In this document: positions 38,537 through 47,441 of the stretch, in pieces | Layout: each line of letters opens with the position of its first letter | How positions within the stretch are numbered: the first letter of the stretch is position 1 | Source: Buchnera aphidicola (Pentalonia nigronervosa) | GTDB taxonomy: Bacteria; Pseudomonadota; Gammaproteobacteria; Enterobacterales; Enterobacteriaceae | DNA length: 64,000 nucleotides | NCBI GenBank assembly: GCA_014622685.1 | Contig: CP061275.1 | Coordinates: 186,001-250,000 of the forward strand | Reading direction: 5' to 3' | Made by a program: the position numbers and the translations under genes | The notes under the pieces: model-generated | What the model was told of the DNA's origin: nothing | The model's input: the letters and a program-made list of their open reading frames with translations, nothing else | Databases searched by the model: none

Positions 38537-39562
38537 TGTATAAAAAATAACGATAATACAACCTGATGATTGGCACGTACATTTACGAAATGAAAAAATT
38601 CTTAAAAAGGTAATTAAATATACTGGAAAATTTTATAAGAGAGCAGTAATTATACCAAATCTTAAAAATCCTATTACAAATTGTTTAAAAGGTCTTGCTT
38701 ATCGTAATAGAATTCTAAAATCTATGCCATTAAAAAAAAGATTTCAACCATTAATGACTTATTACCTAACTGATACTACAAATTTACAAGATCTAGAAAA
38801 AGGGTTTCAGCAAAAAATCTTTATCGCTGCAAAATGATATCCTCAGTATTCTACAACGAATTCAACAAGAGGTATAAAAATATTAGTTGTATTACTCATA
38901 TTTTACAATGCATGGAAGCAATTGGTATGCCACTATTAATTCATGATGAAGACATGAATAAAAAAATCGATATTTATGATAGAAAAGCAAAATTTATTGA
39001 AAATATTTTGAATAATATACGTATACAATTTCCAAAATCAAAAATTGTTTTGGAACATGTGACTACTAAAGAATATGTTAAATATATCAGAAATAGCAAT
39101 TCTTCTTATTTAGGAGGTACGATTACACCGCATCATTTAATATGTAATAGAAACAACATATTTTCAAAAGGTATTCAACCATATTTTTATTTGTTTACCG
39201 ATTTTAAAAAAATACACATCAAAGAACATTAAAACACGCCATGCAAGTGGCGATAAGCATTTTTTTAGGAAGCGATACAGCACCACATTTTAACAAAGAT
39301 ACAATTAACACTCATGGTTGCGATGGTATCTTTAACACACCCTCTTCCTTTTTATCTTACGTAACTATTTTGGAAGAAATGAATACCTTAAAACATTTGC
39401 AATCTTTTTGTTCAGAAACGGTCCTAATTTTTATAATTTACCTATAAATCAAGAAACTATTACAATTATCAAAAAACCATATAAAATTTTAAAAAATTAA
39501 ATTGAATAACGATGTAATTATTCCATGTTGAGAAGGAAAAATTAAATTGGTCGCTTGAAAGA
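38537..39562 (+). pseudogene. pyrC: pyrC relic (dihydroorotase)
   Basis: Decayed dihydroorotase, the third step of de novo pyrimidine synthesis. Segments in at least three frames match E. coli PyrC in order: IQPDDWHVHLRN (zinc ligands HxH kept, but E. coli RDGD is RNEK), RAVIIPNLKNP, LMTYYLTDTTN, then an in-frame TGA at 38836-38838 in FIAAK*YPQYSTTNS. After a frameshift come MEAIGMPLLIHDEDM, IVLEHVTTKEYVKYI and GGTITPHHLICNRNN. After another shift come VAISIFLGSDTAPHFNKD, FNTPSSFLSYVTILEEMN and GPNFYNLPIN. Further stops and shifts scar the last 100 bases. No full protein can be made. It is flanked by murJ and flgN. Confidence 0.92.
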
Positions 39563-39600
39563 TAAAAATTAAACATTTTATACGTTATTCACATGCGTGC

Positions 39601-40004
39601 TTATTATTTTGTTAATTCGCCATGCGAATCATAAATAACTTCATTTTTATGAAAATCAAATAACTCTAAAAAACGCTGATTAAGATAAATTTTTTTATTC
39701 AAAAGCACTTTATTTTCTAAATTTAATTTTTTTAAATAACGACATTTAATAACGATGTTATCCCATTTATGTTTCAACCGATCAATACATAAATAAGGTG
39801 AAAAAACATTATATTTCTTTTCTAATAAACATCGCGTTTCACTTAATATATAAAACTCTTGAAATAATATTTTTTTTTTTTTATAACATGTAGAAGACTT
39901 TTGTCAAAATCTAAATGTAGCAATTTATTTTCTTGATGCAATATATCTTCTAACATAGACAGATGAAACATTATTTTTTCTAGTATTTTTATTATTTTTT
40001 TCAT
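39601..40004 (-). pseudogene. flgN: flgN, one base out of frame at a 13-A tract
   Basis: Export chaperone for hook-associated proteins FlgK and FlgL. From ATG 40002-40004 the minus strand reads MKKIIKILEKIMFHLSMLED, matching FlgN, to a poly(A) run (T13 on the plus strand, 39870-39882). The frame then ends at a TAA within about 10 codons. One frame over, an uninterrupted stretch of about 90 codons continues the FlgN similarity (YILSETRCLLEKKYNVF, RLKHKWDNIVIKCRYLKKLN, NEVIYDSHGELTK) to a stop at 39601. Adding one A gives a 134-residue protein (138 in E. coli). It may be a young pseudogene or be rescued by transcriptional slippage. It lies upstream of murJ and downstream of flgA on the same strand; flgM, which lies between flgN and flgA in E. 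coli, is absent. Confidence 0.85.
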
Positions 40005-40083
40005 TTTATTATTAAAAATATAATTTTTATTATAATATATTTACATAAATATTTTTTTACAGCAATAAAAAATTTTTTAATTA

Positions 40084-40734
40084 TTACAAATTAATAACCA
40101 CTTCTCTATCTTTACTAACTACTCCATCAACAATTTTTCCGTTTTCTATTTTTACACGCACATTTTCATTGATAAAAGCATTATTTAACGATTTTCCTTG
40201 AGTAATAATTCGAAAATCAATACCATTAATGATTACAGCAACCTGTTGATTAGCATTTACTGACCAAAAAGGCCGCGTCATAAAAGATGTAATTGGCTGA
40301 AGTGGTAAAATATCACATGCACTAATACTATTAACAAGATCCTGTTTTTTTAAGTATACATGATGTGGCAACATATCTAAACGTCCGATCACACTTTTTA
40401 AGTCTGATTCTCGTATTTTTTGTCCCTTAGAAATTTTTTTGCTGGAAATGACATATTCTCTTTTCGTATGCAATTCAACTTTTAAATATTGTTTGTGTGT
40501 ACCGCACATTGATAAAATATTAAATAAACTAAAATTATTCGAACTATTTATGATCGTAAAACGAGGTTTATTACAAGAGACATATTTTTTTAATGGTGTG
40601 TGTATAATTATATCAATATTGTTTTTATTTTTAGGATATTCGGTTTTAAAAAAAATATTCAATTGATCAATTAAACTAATTGCATGAACTTCTAAAGGTA
40701 AAAAAAACAAAAAAAAGTAAATCATGATTTTCAT
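40084..40734 (-). CDS. flgA: Flagellar P-ring assembly chaperone FlgA
   Basis: Periplasmic chaperone for FlgI polymerisation into the P ring. I place the start at ATG 40732-40734, which gives a clean signal peptide (MKIMIYFFLFFLPLEVHA) and a 216-residue precursor (219 in E. coli); the open frame begins 24 codons earlier. AAGGAA lies 12 bases upstream. The SAF-type C-terminal domain is recognisable (ISKGQKIRESDLKSVIGRLD, NQQVAVIINGIDFRI, ENVRVKIENGKIVDGVV). It diverges from flgB, as in E. coli. Confidence 0.93.
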   Translation of the reverse strand: MKIMIYFFLFFLPLEVHAISLIDQLNIFFKTEYPKNKNNIDIIIHTPLKKYVSCNKPRFTIINSSNNFSLFNILSMCGTHKQYLKVELHTKREYVISSKKISKGQKIRESDLKSVIGRLDMLPHHVYLKKQDLVNSISACDILPLQPITSFMTRPFWSVNANQQVAVIINGIDFRIITQGKSLNNAFINENVRVKIENGKIVDGVVSKDREVVINL

Positions 40735-40823
40735 TAGTATTATTTTTTCCTTAATTTTAATTATTATAAAAATACATTTATAACGTTTTAAAACATTTGT
40801 ATACACATTATGTCATCATTTCC

Positions 40824-40853
40824 TTGAAACAAAATATTGAATACAGGTATAAT
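40824..40853 (+). promoter_or_regulatory. Promoter candidate for flgB-flgK
   Basis: TTGAAA at 40824-40829 and TATAAT at 40848-40853 with an 18-base spacer, about 150 bases upstream of the flgB start in the flgA/flgB divergent gap. It is a sigma-70-type match. I saw no FlhDC-type control region, although I could not search for one systematically. Confidence 0.5.
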
Positions 40854-41004
40854 AAAACACATTTTATTTTTTTATGTCTATATACATTACATTTTTATCA
40901 ACAAATGTATGTATAAATACTCGTCAAACCTGTATACGAAAAGAGAAAAAATAAAAAACTTATTTTGTCTGTATATTTTACCGTTAATTTCACAAGGATC
41001 GAAT

Positions 41005-41415
41005 ATGTTCACAAAAATTAACCATATGTTTGACTTTAATCAAAATATGTTAAATTTATATTCCAAGCAACAAGAAATATTAGCATCAAACATTGCTAAC
41101 GTAGATACTCCAGGATACAACGCGATTGATATAAATTTTAAGGAAACGCTAAAAAACGTGATAAATCAAACAAGCAAAAATTACAAAAAAATAAATTTGC
41201 AACATACATCTTCTGGCCATTTAAATCCAAAAGTAAAAAATACATTTTTTTACAATATACAACCTGTTATTCAACAGCAGATCAAGTCTAATAGAAATAC
41301 AGTAGATATGAACTATGAAAGAGTGAATTTTTTAAAAAACAGCTTAAAATATCAATCAATTTTAGTATTTATGAAAAATGATATCAAAAATATTCAACAG
41401 GTATTACAGGGATAA
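41005..41415 (+). CDS. flgB: Flagellar proximal rod protein FlgB
   Basis: First gene of the rod-hook operon. The frame opens at a TTG at 40837, but ATG 41005 has AAGGA 6 bases upstream and gives a 136-residue protein (138 in E. coli) starting MFTKINHMFDFNQNMLNLYS. The rod N-terminal signature is intact (ILASNIANVDTPGYNAIDINF), as is the C-terminal VDMNYERVNFLKNSLKYQS. It is followed 5 bases later by flgC. Confidence 0.95.
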   Translation: MFTKINHMFDFNQNMLNLYSKQQEILASNIANVDTPGYNAIDINFKETLKNVINQTSKNYKKINLQHTSSGHLNPKVKNTFFYNIQPVIQQQIKSNRNTVDMNYERVNFLKNSLKYQSILVFMKNDIKNIQQVLQG

Positions 41416-41420
41416 AAAAT

Positions 41421-41831
41421 ATGTCTTTTCTTAATGTATTAGATATCGCAAATTCAGCAATGATTGCACAATCAAAAAAAATAGAGGTAATTGCAAGCAA
41501 TTTAGCTAACATGGATAGTTTTACTTATAAACATGGAAAGTTTTATCCATATATTGGAAAGAAAATAATTTTCCAGTTTGATCCTATTATAAATTCATAT
41601 ACCGGAGGAGTAAAAATATCACATGTTATTAACGATGACAACCCAATAAAAATATTTTATGATCCTAACAATCCAACAGCTGATAAACAAGGTTATGTTA
41701 CGTCATCTAATGTTAATCCTATTTCTGAAATGGTAAACAACATATCAGCATCGAGAAATTATCAAGCAAATGTAGAAGTATTAAAAACTGCTAAAACAAT
41801 GATCATGAAAACACTAACTATAAATGATTAA
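41421..41831 (+). CDS. flgC: Flagellar proximal rod protein FlgC
   Basis: The 136-residue protein (134 in E. coli) has the N-terminal motif VIASNLANMDS and a very conserved C-terminus (NPTADKQGYVTSSNVNPISE, NISASRNYQANVEVLKTAKT). The terminal helices that stack in the rod are therefore intact while the middle is drifted. It lies 5 bases after flgB and 11 before flgD in one operon. Confidence 0.95.
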   Translation: MSFLNVLDIANSAMIAQSKKIEVIASNLANMDSFTYKHGKFYPYIGKKIIFQFDPIINSYTGGVKISHVINDDNPIKIFYDPNNPTADKQGYVTSSNVNPISEMVNNISASRNYQANVEVLKTAKTMIMKTLTIND

Positions 41832-41842
41832 AGGAGATTAAA

Positions 41843-42520
41843 ATGAGCATTATCGATGTCAACACACATGAACATAACAGTTTTATTGAAACAGTATATA
41901 ACGATGCAAAAAAATATTCTACTTCATTGGATTTGCAAAAGAATTTTTTAAATTTATTAATTGCGCAAATTAAAAATCAAGATCCAACTGATCCCATTAA
42001 AAATACTGATCTTACATCTCAATTAGCTCAAATTAACTCAGCAATAGGAATCGACAAATTAAATAATGCAGTAAATAATGTTTCTAATCAAATTCAAAAA
42101 AATCGCAATGTTCAAGTATCCTCATTAATTGGACGTCGTGTTATGATACCGAGTACGCAAATGATACACACTCACGGTATTGAAACAAAATTTGGTATAG
42201 AACTAATCGGTTATGCGACAACCGTAAAAATACAAGTAAAAGATAATAATGGCAATATTGTACATTTACAAAATATTAAAAATGTACAACCAGGTGTACA
42301 TATCTTTCAATGGGATGGAAAAAATCTAAATAATGAAGATACGTCAACAGGAAGATATAATGTTTTTGTTGAAGCGGCAAACAAAGAACAATTAGTTCCC
42401 GTTTCTATATTAAATGAAGCTTTAGTAAATAGCATTATTACAGTTTCCGGTGATCCTATAATTGATCTGGGTATTTTAGGGAATACAAAACTTTCGAAAA
42501 TTCGCGCTATTTTAAAATAA
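41843..42520 (+). CDS. flgD: Hook-cap protein FlgD
   Basis: Scaffold that caps the growing hook during FlgE assembly. The 225-residue protein (231 in E. coli) keeps the conserved N-terminal export and assembly region FLNLLIAQIKNQDPTDPIKN followed by LTSQLAQINSAIGIDKLN, and a C-terminal Ig-like domain with PGVHIFQWDGKN. A strong AAAGGAG precedes the ATG. Its retention fits hook assembly even without a filament. Confidence 0.95.
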   Translation: MSIIDVNTHEHNSFIETVYNDAKKYSTSLDLQKNFLNLLIAQIKNQDPTDPIKNTDLTSQLAQINSAIGIDKLNNAVNNVSNQIQKNRNVQVSSLIGRRVMIPSTQMIHTHGIETKFGIELIGYATTVKIQVKDNNGNIVHLQNIKNVQPGVHIFQWDGKNLNNEDTSTGRYNVFVEAANKEQLVPVSILNEALVNSIITVSGDPIIDLGILGNTKLSKIRAILK

Positions 42521-42562
42521 AAAAACTAATTTACATAATTATATAATAAAAGAGATAAATTT

Positions 42563-43780
42563 ATGTCAAGCACAGTCACCATCAATAGTTTACTTGTAAA
42601 TGGTAATCATATGGACATTATATCTAATAATATCGCCAATGCTTCTACCATAGGATTTAAATCAAGTAGTCCTTGTTTTTATAATATTGCTGATCATTCT
42701 TTGTATTCTCATAATACATTTGGATCTGGAGTTGGTATATCTAGCATACTTCAAAATTTTAACAACGGAACGTTAATTGAAACTGGAGGAAATTTAGATT
42801 TAGGTATTACGAAAGATGGATTTTTTCGTATATTAGATTCTTTAGGTCATGTCTATTACGCAAGAAATGGTCAATTTTTTCTTGATAAAGATAAAAATAT
42901 TATAAATGCACAAGGTATGTATTTAACTGGAATAAATACACCTTTTTTAGACTATGATCAACCCATATCTAAATTAGAACCGATTAATTTAAAGCATGCT
43001 GATATATTGCAGGCTAAACCAACATCTAAAATCATTTTAGCAGCAACATTAAATAGACATGCCAATCCAATTCAAAATGAAAATAATTCACATGAAAATT
43101 TGTCAAACGAAGAAAATTATCAAACACACATTTTCATTTTAAATAAACAAGGCAAGTCAGAAAAAATCAACATTTCTTTTAACCCAAGCGATAAGAATAC
43201 ATGGATCGTCAAAATAAAATCTAACGATTCATCTATCGACAGCAAAAACAACAATTTTCAAATAAATTTTAATAATGATGGTCAGTTAACTTCTAATGCT
43301 AACTTTAAGATTAATACTAAAGATCCAAAATATGATGAAAATCTCAGTCTTGATTTAACAGGCACTATTGAAGATATAAACATTCCAAGCTCTGCAATAA
43401 ATTTTTCTCATAATGGATATCCAAAGGGCATTTTAAAAACATTTGATGTACTACCAAATGGGAAAATTCATGCAACATATTCTAATCAACAAGTAAAAAA
43501 TATTGGCCAAATATTTTTATCAAAGTTTATTAATCCAGAAAAACTACAACCAGAAAGTGGTAATATGTGGTCTGCTACAGCAAACTCCGGAAAAGAAAAA
43601 ATTGGAACAGCTGGACAAGATGATTTTGGAGTATTGACTAGTAAAACATTAGAATCTTCTAACGTAGATTTAAACAAAGAACTAATAAATATGATTGTAG
43701 CACAAAGAAATTATCAATCTAACGTACAAGCTTTTAAAGCCGAAGACAGAATTATTAACACATTAATAAATTTAAAATAA
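42563..43780 (+). CDS. flgE: Flagellar hook protein FlgE
   Basis: Structural subunit of the hook. The 405-residue protein (402 in E. coli) has the N-terminal motif ISNNIANASTIGFKSSSP, D1 segments GNLDLGITKDGFFRI and YYARNGQFFLDKDKNI, and the C-terminal GVLTSKTLESSNVDLNKELI followed by MIVAQRNYQSNVQAFK. The outward-facing D2 region (about 150-300) is highly drifted and Asn/Lys-rich, while the packing ends are conserved. An AGAGA ribosome-binding site precedes the ATG. Confidence 0.95.
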   Translation: MSSTVTINSLLVNGNHMDIISNNIANASTIGFKSSSPCFYNIADHSLYSHNTFGSGVGISSILQNFNNGTLIETGGNLDLGITKDGFFRILDSLGHVYYARNGQFFLDKDKNIINAQGMYLTGINTPFLDYDQPISKLEPINLKHADILQAKPTSKIILAATLNRHANPIQNENNSHENLSNEENYQTHIFILNKQGKSEKINISFNPSDKNTWIVKIKSNDSSIDSKNNNFQINFNNDGQLTSNANFKINTKDPKYDENLSLDLTGTIEDINIPSSAINFSHNGYPKGILKTFDVLPNGKIHATYSNQQVKNIGQIFLSKFINPEKLQPESGNMWSATANSGKEKIGTAGQDDFGVLTSKTLESSNVDLNKELINMIVAQRNYQSNVQAFKAEDRIINTLINLK

Positions 43781-43806
43781 TTTATTTGTTAAAAAGAAAA
43801 ATTATC

Positions 43807-44559
43807 ATGGAAAATGCCATAAATGACGCAATGATCACTGCTATACAATTATTGGACAAACAAGCTGTTATATCTAATAATTTAGCAAATATTTCCACTA
43901 CCGGATTTAAAGAACAACTGAATTATATTATTAATAAAAATCATAATAATACAAATATGCTAGACAAAGAAAAAGTAAAGGAATACTATAATTTTTCTCA
44001 AGGTATATTAAACTATACTGAAAGAAATTTAGATTGTGTTGTACAAAATAATGGATGGTTAGTAGTAAAAGATTCTCACGGTCAAGAAGCATATACTAAA
44101 AATGGTCATATTAAAATTAATAAGTATGGCAAATTAACAATTCAAAATCACCCAATAGTCGGAAATAATTGTGATATCAGTATACCAAATGGTTCTAATA
44201 TAAAAATTTCATCCACAGGAAAAATTATTTTAATCAATAAAACAACAAAAGATGTTAAAGATATTATAATTGGCGCATTAAAATTAGTACGTTGTTCTGA
44301 CAATAACCTTTTAAAAAGAAAAAATGGATTGTTTTATTTCAACAAAAAAATAAAATCCTATAAACATAAAAATTTAAATCATGATAATAACATAAGAATA
44401 AAATCAGGAACATTAGAAAGTAGCAATGTTAACCCAACAAAAAATATGATTGATATGATATCCAATGCAAGACAATTTGACATTCAAATGAAAATTATTT
44501 CTATGTGTGATAAAAATATAGAATACGCAAATCAATTACTTAATGTTAACAGTCAATAA
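43807..44559 (+). CDS. flgF: Flagellar proximal rod protein FlgF
   Basis: Rod protein. A TTG opens the frame at 43786, but ATG 43807 gives MENAINDAMITAIQLLDKQA, aligned with E. coli FlgF, and a 250-residue protein (251 in E. coli). It has ISNNLANISTTGFKEQLN near the N-terminus, NGWLVVKDSHGQEAYTKNGH, and the C-terminal LESSNVNPTKNMIDMISNAR. The central part is strongly drifted toward Lys/Asn/Ile. It is 6 bases downstream of flgE if the TTG is used, and 26 with the ATG chosen here. Confidence 0.93.
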   Translation: MENAINDAMITAIQLLDKQAVISNNLANISTTGFKEQLNYIINKNHNNTNMLDKEKVKEYYNFSQGILNYTERNLDCVVQNNGWLVVKDSHGQEAYTKNGHIKINKYGKLTIQNHPIVGNNCDISIPNGSNIKISSTGKIILINKTTKDVKDIIIGALKLVRCSDNNLLKRKNGLFYFNKKIKSYKHKNLNHDNNIRIKSGTLESSNVNPTKNMIDMISNARQFDIQMKIISMCDKNIEYANQLLNVNSQ

Positions 44560-44573
44560 TAAAGGGGATAAAC

Positions 44574-45356
44574 ATGATTCCATCCTTATGGATTTCTAAA
44601 ACCGGTTTAGATGCACAACAAATTAATATGAATGTGATTTCTAATAATCTAGCTAATGTAAGTACAAATGGTTTTAAACGTTCAAGAGCCATTTTTGAAG
44701 ATTTAATGTATCAAACTATGAGGCAAGCCGGTACAAATTCATCAATAGATACCATTCTTCCATCGGGATTACAGTTAGGAACAGGAGTTCGACCAGTAGC
44801 AACTGAACGTGTTCATAGTCAAGGAAATTTATTAAAAACAGATTCATCAAAAGATATAGCTATTGATGGACCAGGTTTTTTTCAAGTACAATTACCTGAT
44901 GGAAACGTTGCCTATACAAGAGATGGGTCTTTTCAAATTAATCAAAACGGACAACTAGTAACCAGTAGTGGATTTCCTATTATGCCAGAAATGAATATTC
45001 CATCAAATTCTACAAATATTAATATTGCAAGAGATGGAGTGGTAACTGTATCTATTCAAGGTCAAACACAACCTATATCAGTAGGACAATTAAATTTGAT
45101 TAGCTTTATAAATGATTCAGGATTAGAAAATATCGGAGAAAACCTATATCAAGAAACACCAGCGTCAGGCATGCCAATTGATACCTTCCCAGGTTTAAAT
45201 GGAACAGGTTTGTTATACCAAGGATACGTTGAAACTTCTAATGTTAACGTTGCTGAAGAATTAGTAAATATGATCCAAACACAAAGAGCATATGAAATTA
45301 ACAGTAAATCAATTAATACATCAGATCAAATGCTACAAAAATTATCTCAATTATAA
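44574..45356 (+). CDS. flgG: Flagellar distal rod protein FlgG
   Basis: Distal rod subunit that crosses the P and L rings. The 260-residue protein is the same length as in E. coli and the best-conserved flagellar protein here (VISNNLANVSTNGFKRSRAI, GPGFFQVQLPDGNVAYTRDG, YVETSNVNVAEELVNMIQTQ, RAYEINSKSINTSDQMLQKL). AAAGGGG precedes the ATG. Its conservation compared with FlgF and FlgK suggests the rod and rings are under continued selection. Confidence 0.96.
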   Translation: MIPSLWISKTGLDAQQINMNVISNNLANVSTNGFKRSRAIFEDLMYQTMRQAGTNSSIDTILPSGLQLGTGVRPVATERVHSQGNLLKTDSSKDIAIDGPGFFQVQLPDGNVAYTRDGSFQINQNGQLVTSSGFPIMPEMNIPSNSTNINIARDGVVTVSIQGQTQPISVGQLNLISFINDSGLENIGENLYQETPASGMPIDTFPGLNGTGLLYQGYVETSNVNVAEELVNMIQTQRAYEINSKSINTSDQMLQKLSQL

Positions 45357-45408
45357 TTTTTTAAAATATTTTATATATTCAACATCCATTATTAAGGATA
45401 ACTTTTTT

Positions 45409-46125
45409 GTGATAAAGTTATTTATTTGTAACATTAAGCGCTTATTTATTATTTTTTTCTTATTAAGCATGCAAAGTTGTTCTTCTATTGATCAAACATC
45501 TTTAATGCCTGACGTTATAGAAGATATACAATCTAATGCTGATAACAATACTATAAATTCTTCAATATTTCAAAACGCAAATTCTAAAAATTATAAATAT
45601 CACTCTCTATTTGAAGATCATCATCCGCATACCATTGGCGATGTTATAACAATAGTTTTACAAGAAAATATAAACGCAAGCAACAGCTCTTTTTCTAATC
45701 ATGCGCGCAACGGAAATTTAGATATAGGATTAGCAAACATTCCAAATCAAATGAATCCTATGACAGATTTTCATTTAAACACTAATAAAATGGGTTTATA
45801 TGGAACGGGAAAAAATTTTTTTTCAGGAAAGGGAAATAATTCTGCTAAAAATAGTTTTACTGGAATTATCGCAGTAACTGTACAAAAAATCTTTCCCAAC
45901 GGAAATTTAGGTGTAGTTGGTGATAAAAAAGTGTTTATTAATCATGAAACAGAATTTATTCGTTTTTCGGGAATAATTAATCCTGATAATATTAATAAAA
46001 ATAACTTAATTTCATCTACGCAAATTGCTGATACTCATATTGAATATTTAAGTAATGGTGCTACTAACGACGCTAAAAATATGGGTTGGCTACAAAAACT
46101 ATTTTTAAAATTTTCTCCTGTATAA
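45409..46125 (+). CDS. flgH: Flagellar L-ring lipoprotein FlgH
   Basis: Outer-membrane L-ring subunit. The frame extends back into flgG, but GTG 45409 with AAGGA ten bases upstream (45394-45398) starts a 238-residue precursor (232 in E. coli). An N-terminal hydrophobic segment ends in LLSMQSCSS, a weak lipobox with the acceptor Cys present. Conserved core: SLFEDHHPHTIGDVITIVLQ, FTGIIAVTVQKIFPNGNLGV, ETEFIRFSGIINPDNI and NMGWLQKLFLKFSP. It is part of the flg operon. Confidence 0.93.
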   Translation: MIKLFICNIKRLFIIFFLLSMQSCSSIDQTSLMPDVIEDIQSNADNNTINSSIFQNANSKNYKYHSLFEDHHPHTIGDVITIVLQENINASNSSFSNHARNGNLDIGLANIPNQMNPMTDFHLNTNKMGLYGTGKNFFSGKGNNSAKNSFTGIIAVTVQKIFPNGNLGVVGDKKVFINHETEFIRFSGIINPDNINKNNLISSTQIADTHIEYLSNGATNDAKNMGWLQKLFLKFSPV

Positions 46126-46182
46126 ATATTTTTAAAAAAATCAATTTTATTTACATACAATATCTTTAATTATTGTATTCCA

Positions 46183-46215
46183 TCTCATAAAGAATATTAT
46201 TTATTTTTTATGAGA
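46183..46215. terminator. Hairpin in the flgH-flgI gap
   Basis: TCTCATAAA (46183-46191) pairs perfectly with TTTATGAGA (46207-46215) across a 15-base loop rich in A and T. It lies in the only long gap (about 200 bases) inside the flg cluster, so it may end the upstream transcript or act as a processing site. TATAAT at 46232-46237 could be a -10 for flgI but lacks a clear -35. Confidence 0.35.
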
Positions 46216-46328
46216 TAAAATAAAATTCTCATATAATAAAACAATTTTCTATGACTATAACATGTACTGAAGAATATAATTACATATTTTTACATTGCAT
46301 TTTTTAAAAATGTTCAAAAAGGCGTTTT

Positions 46329-47441
46329 ATGTATAAAATAACACTATTACTTAAGTCGATCATTTTCATATTTTTAATATTTTCGTTATCTGTACGTGCC
46401 GAAAAAATTCGTGATTTAACCAGTATTCAAGGAATTCGTGATAATCAACTTATTGGTTATGGATTAGTGGTAGGACTAGATGGAACCGGCGATCAATCGA
46501 TACAAACACCTTTTACAAATCAAGCATTATATAACATGTTATCACAATTAGGCTTAACGCTTCCAACGAATAGTAACATGTATTTAAAAAATATTGCAAC
46601 TGTGATAGTTACAGCTACGATTTCCCCATTTAGTCGTTCTGGTGAAAAAATAGACGTTACAGTATCTTCTGTAGGAAATGCTCAAAGTTTAAGAGGTGGA
46701 ACACTATTAATGACACCTTTAAAGGGTGTTGATAATCAAATTTATGCCATTGCACAAGGTAATATATTAGTACCTGAAAAAAATAGTTTGCAACGAAATA
46801 TTAATTTTATGAGATCTACTCAAATTAATTCTGGTAAAATTCACAGCGGAGCAATTATTGAACGAGAAATAAACAACAGTTTCGGAAAAAATAAAATTAT
46901 CAATCTTCAGTTAAATGAAGAAGATTTTAGAACCGCACAACGCATTAGTGACATGATAAATAAGCATTATCCAGATACAGCAACACCGATTAATTCTAAA
47001 ATTATACAAATTACTACTTCAAACAATAATAAAATTCAGGTACACATGTTGTCAAAAATTCAAGATATAGATATTTCTCTTCCGACACAAGAGGCAAAAG
47101 TTATATTAAATGCACGTACTGGTTCTATTGTTATTAATAAAGGAGTAAAATTAGGATCATGCGTTGTTTCAAACGGTAATACATCTATCATAGTATATAA
47201 AACAAACGATAAAATAAATAATTTAAATCTTGCAACTACATTTCCGAAATCAGGAAAAAAACAAGCATACCTAAAAAATACTATAAATAATAATTATATA
47301 AATGAATATTATAACAACATAAATCTGCACAATATTATTCGCGCGTTAAATTCGTTAGGCATAAAAACTAATGAATTAATGTCTATATTACAATCTATGA
47401 AAATGGCTGGTTGCTTACATGCTAAATTGGAGATTGTTTAA
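46329..47441 (+). CDS. flgI: Flagellar P-ring protein FlgI
   Basis: Periplasmic P-ring subunit whose assembly needs FlgA. The 370-residue precursor (365 in E. coli) has a signal peptide ending near VRA-EKIRD. Very conserved core: LTSIQGIRDNQLIGYGLVVG, LDGTGDQSIQTPFTNQALYN, GEKIDVTVSSVGNAQSLRGG and TLLMTPLKGVDNQIYAIAQG. The C-terminal half has a drifted Asn-rich insertion (about 300-330) before INLHNIIRALNSLG. The stop TAA shares its last A with the flgJ start. Confidence 0.96.
   Translation: MYKITLLLKSIIFIFLIFSLSVRAEKIRDLTSIQGIRDNQLIGYGLVVGLDGTGDQSIQTPFTNQALYNMLSQLGLTLPTNSNMYLKNIATVIVTATISPFSRSGEKIDVTVSSVGNAQSLRGGTLLMTPLKGVDNQIYAIAQGNILVPEKNSLQRNINFMRSTQINSGKIHSGAIIEREINNSFGKNKIINLQLNEEDFRTAQRISDMINKHYPDTATPINSKIIQITTSNNNKIQVHMLSKIQDIDISLPTQEAKVILNARTGSIVINKGVKLGSCVVSNGNTSIIVYKTNDKINNLNLATTFPKSGKKQAYLKNTINNNYINEYYNNINLHNIIRALNSLGIKTNELMSILQSMKMAGCLHAKLEIV

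Noticed and set aside
38834..39447. Two separate open frames inside the pyrC region as independent small genes
   Set aside because: Both are consecutive pieces of the same dihydroorotase in different frames, with the expected motif order.
40837..41004. N-terminal extension of FlgB from a TTG at 40837
   Set aside because: The extension has no FlgB similarity, overlaps the promoter candidate, and ATG 41005 has a good AAGGA.
45292..45408. N-terminal extension of FlgH into flgG
   Set aside because: It lies within the flgG coding region in another frame. GTG 45409 has AAGGA and starts a lipoprotein signal.
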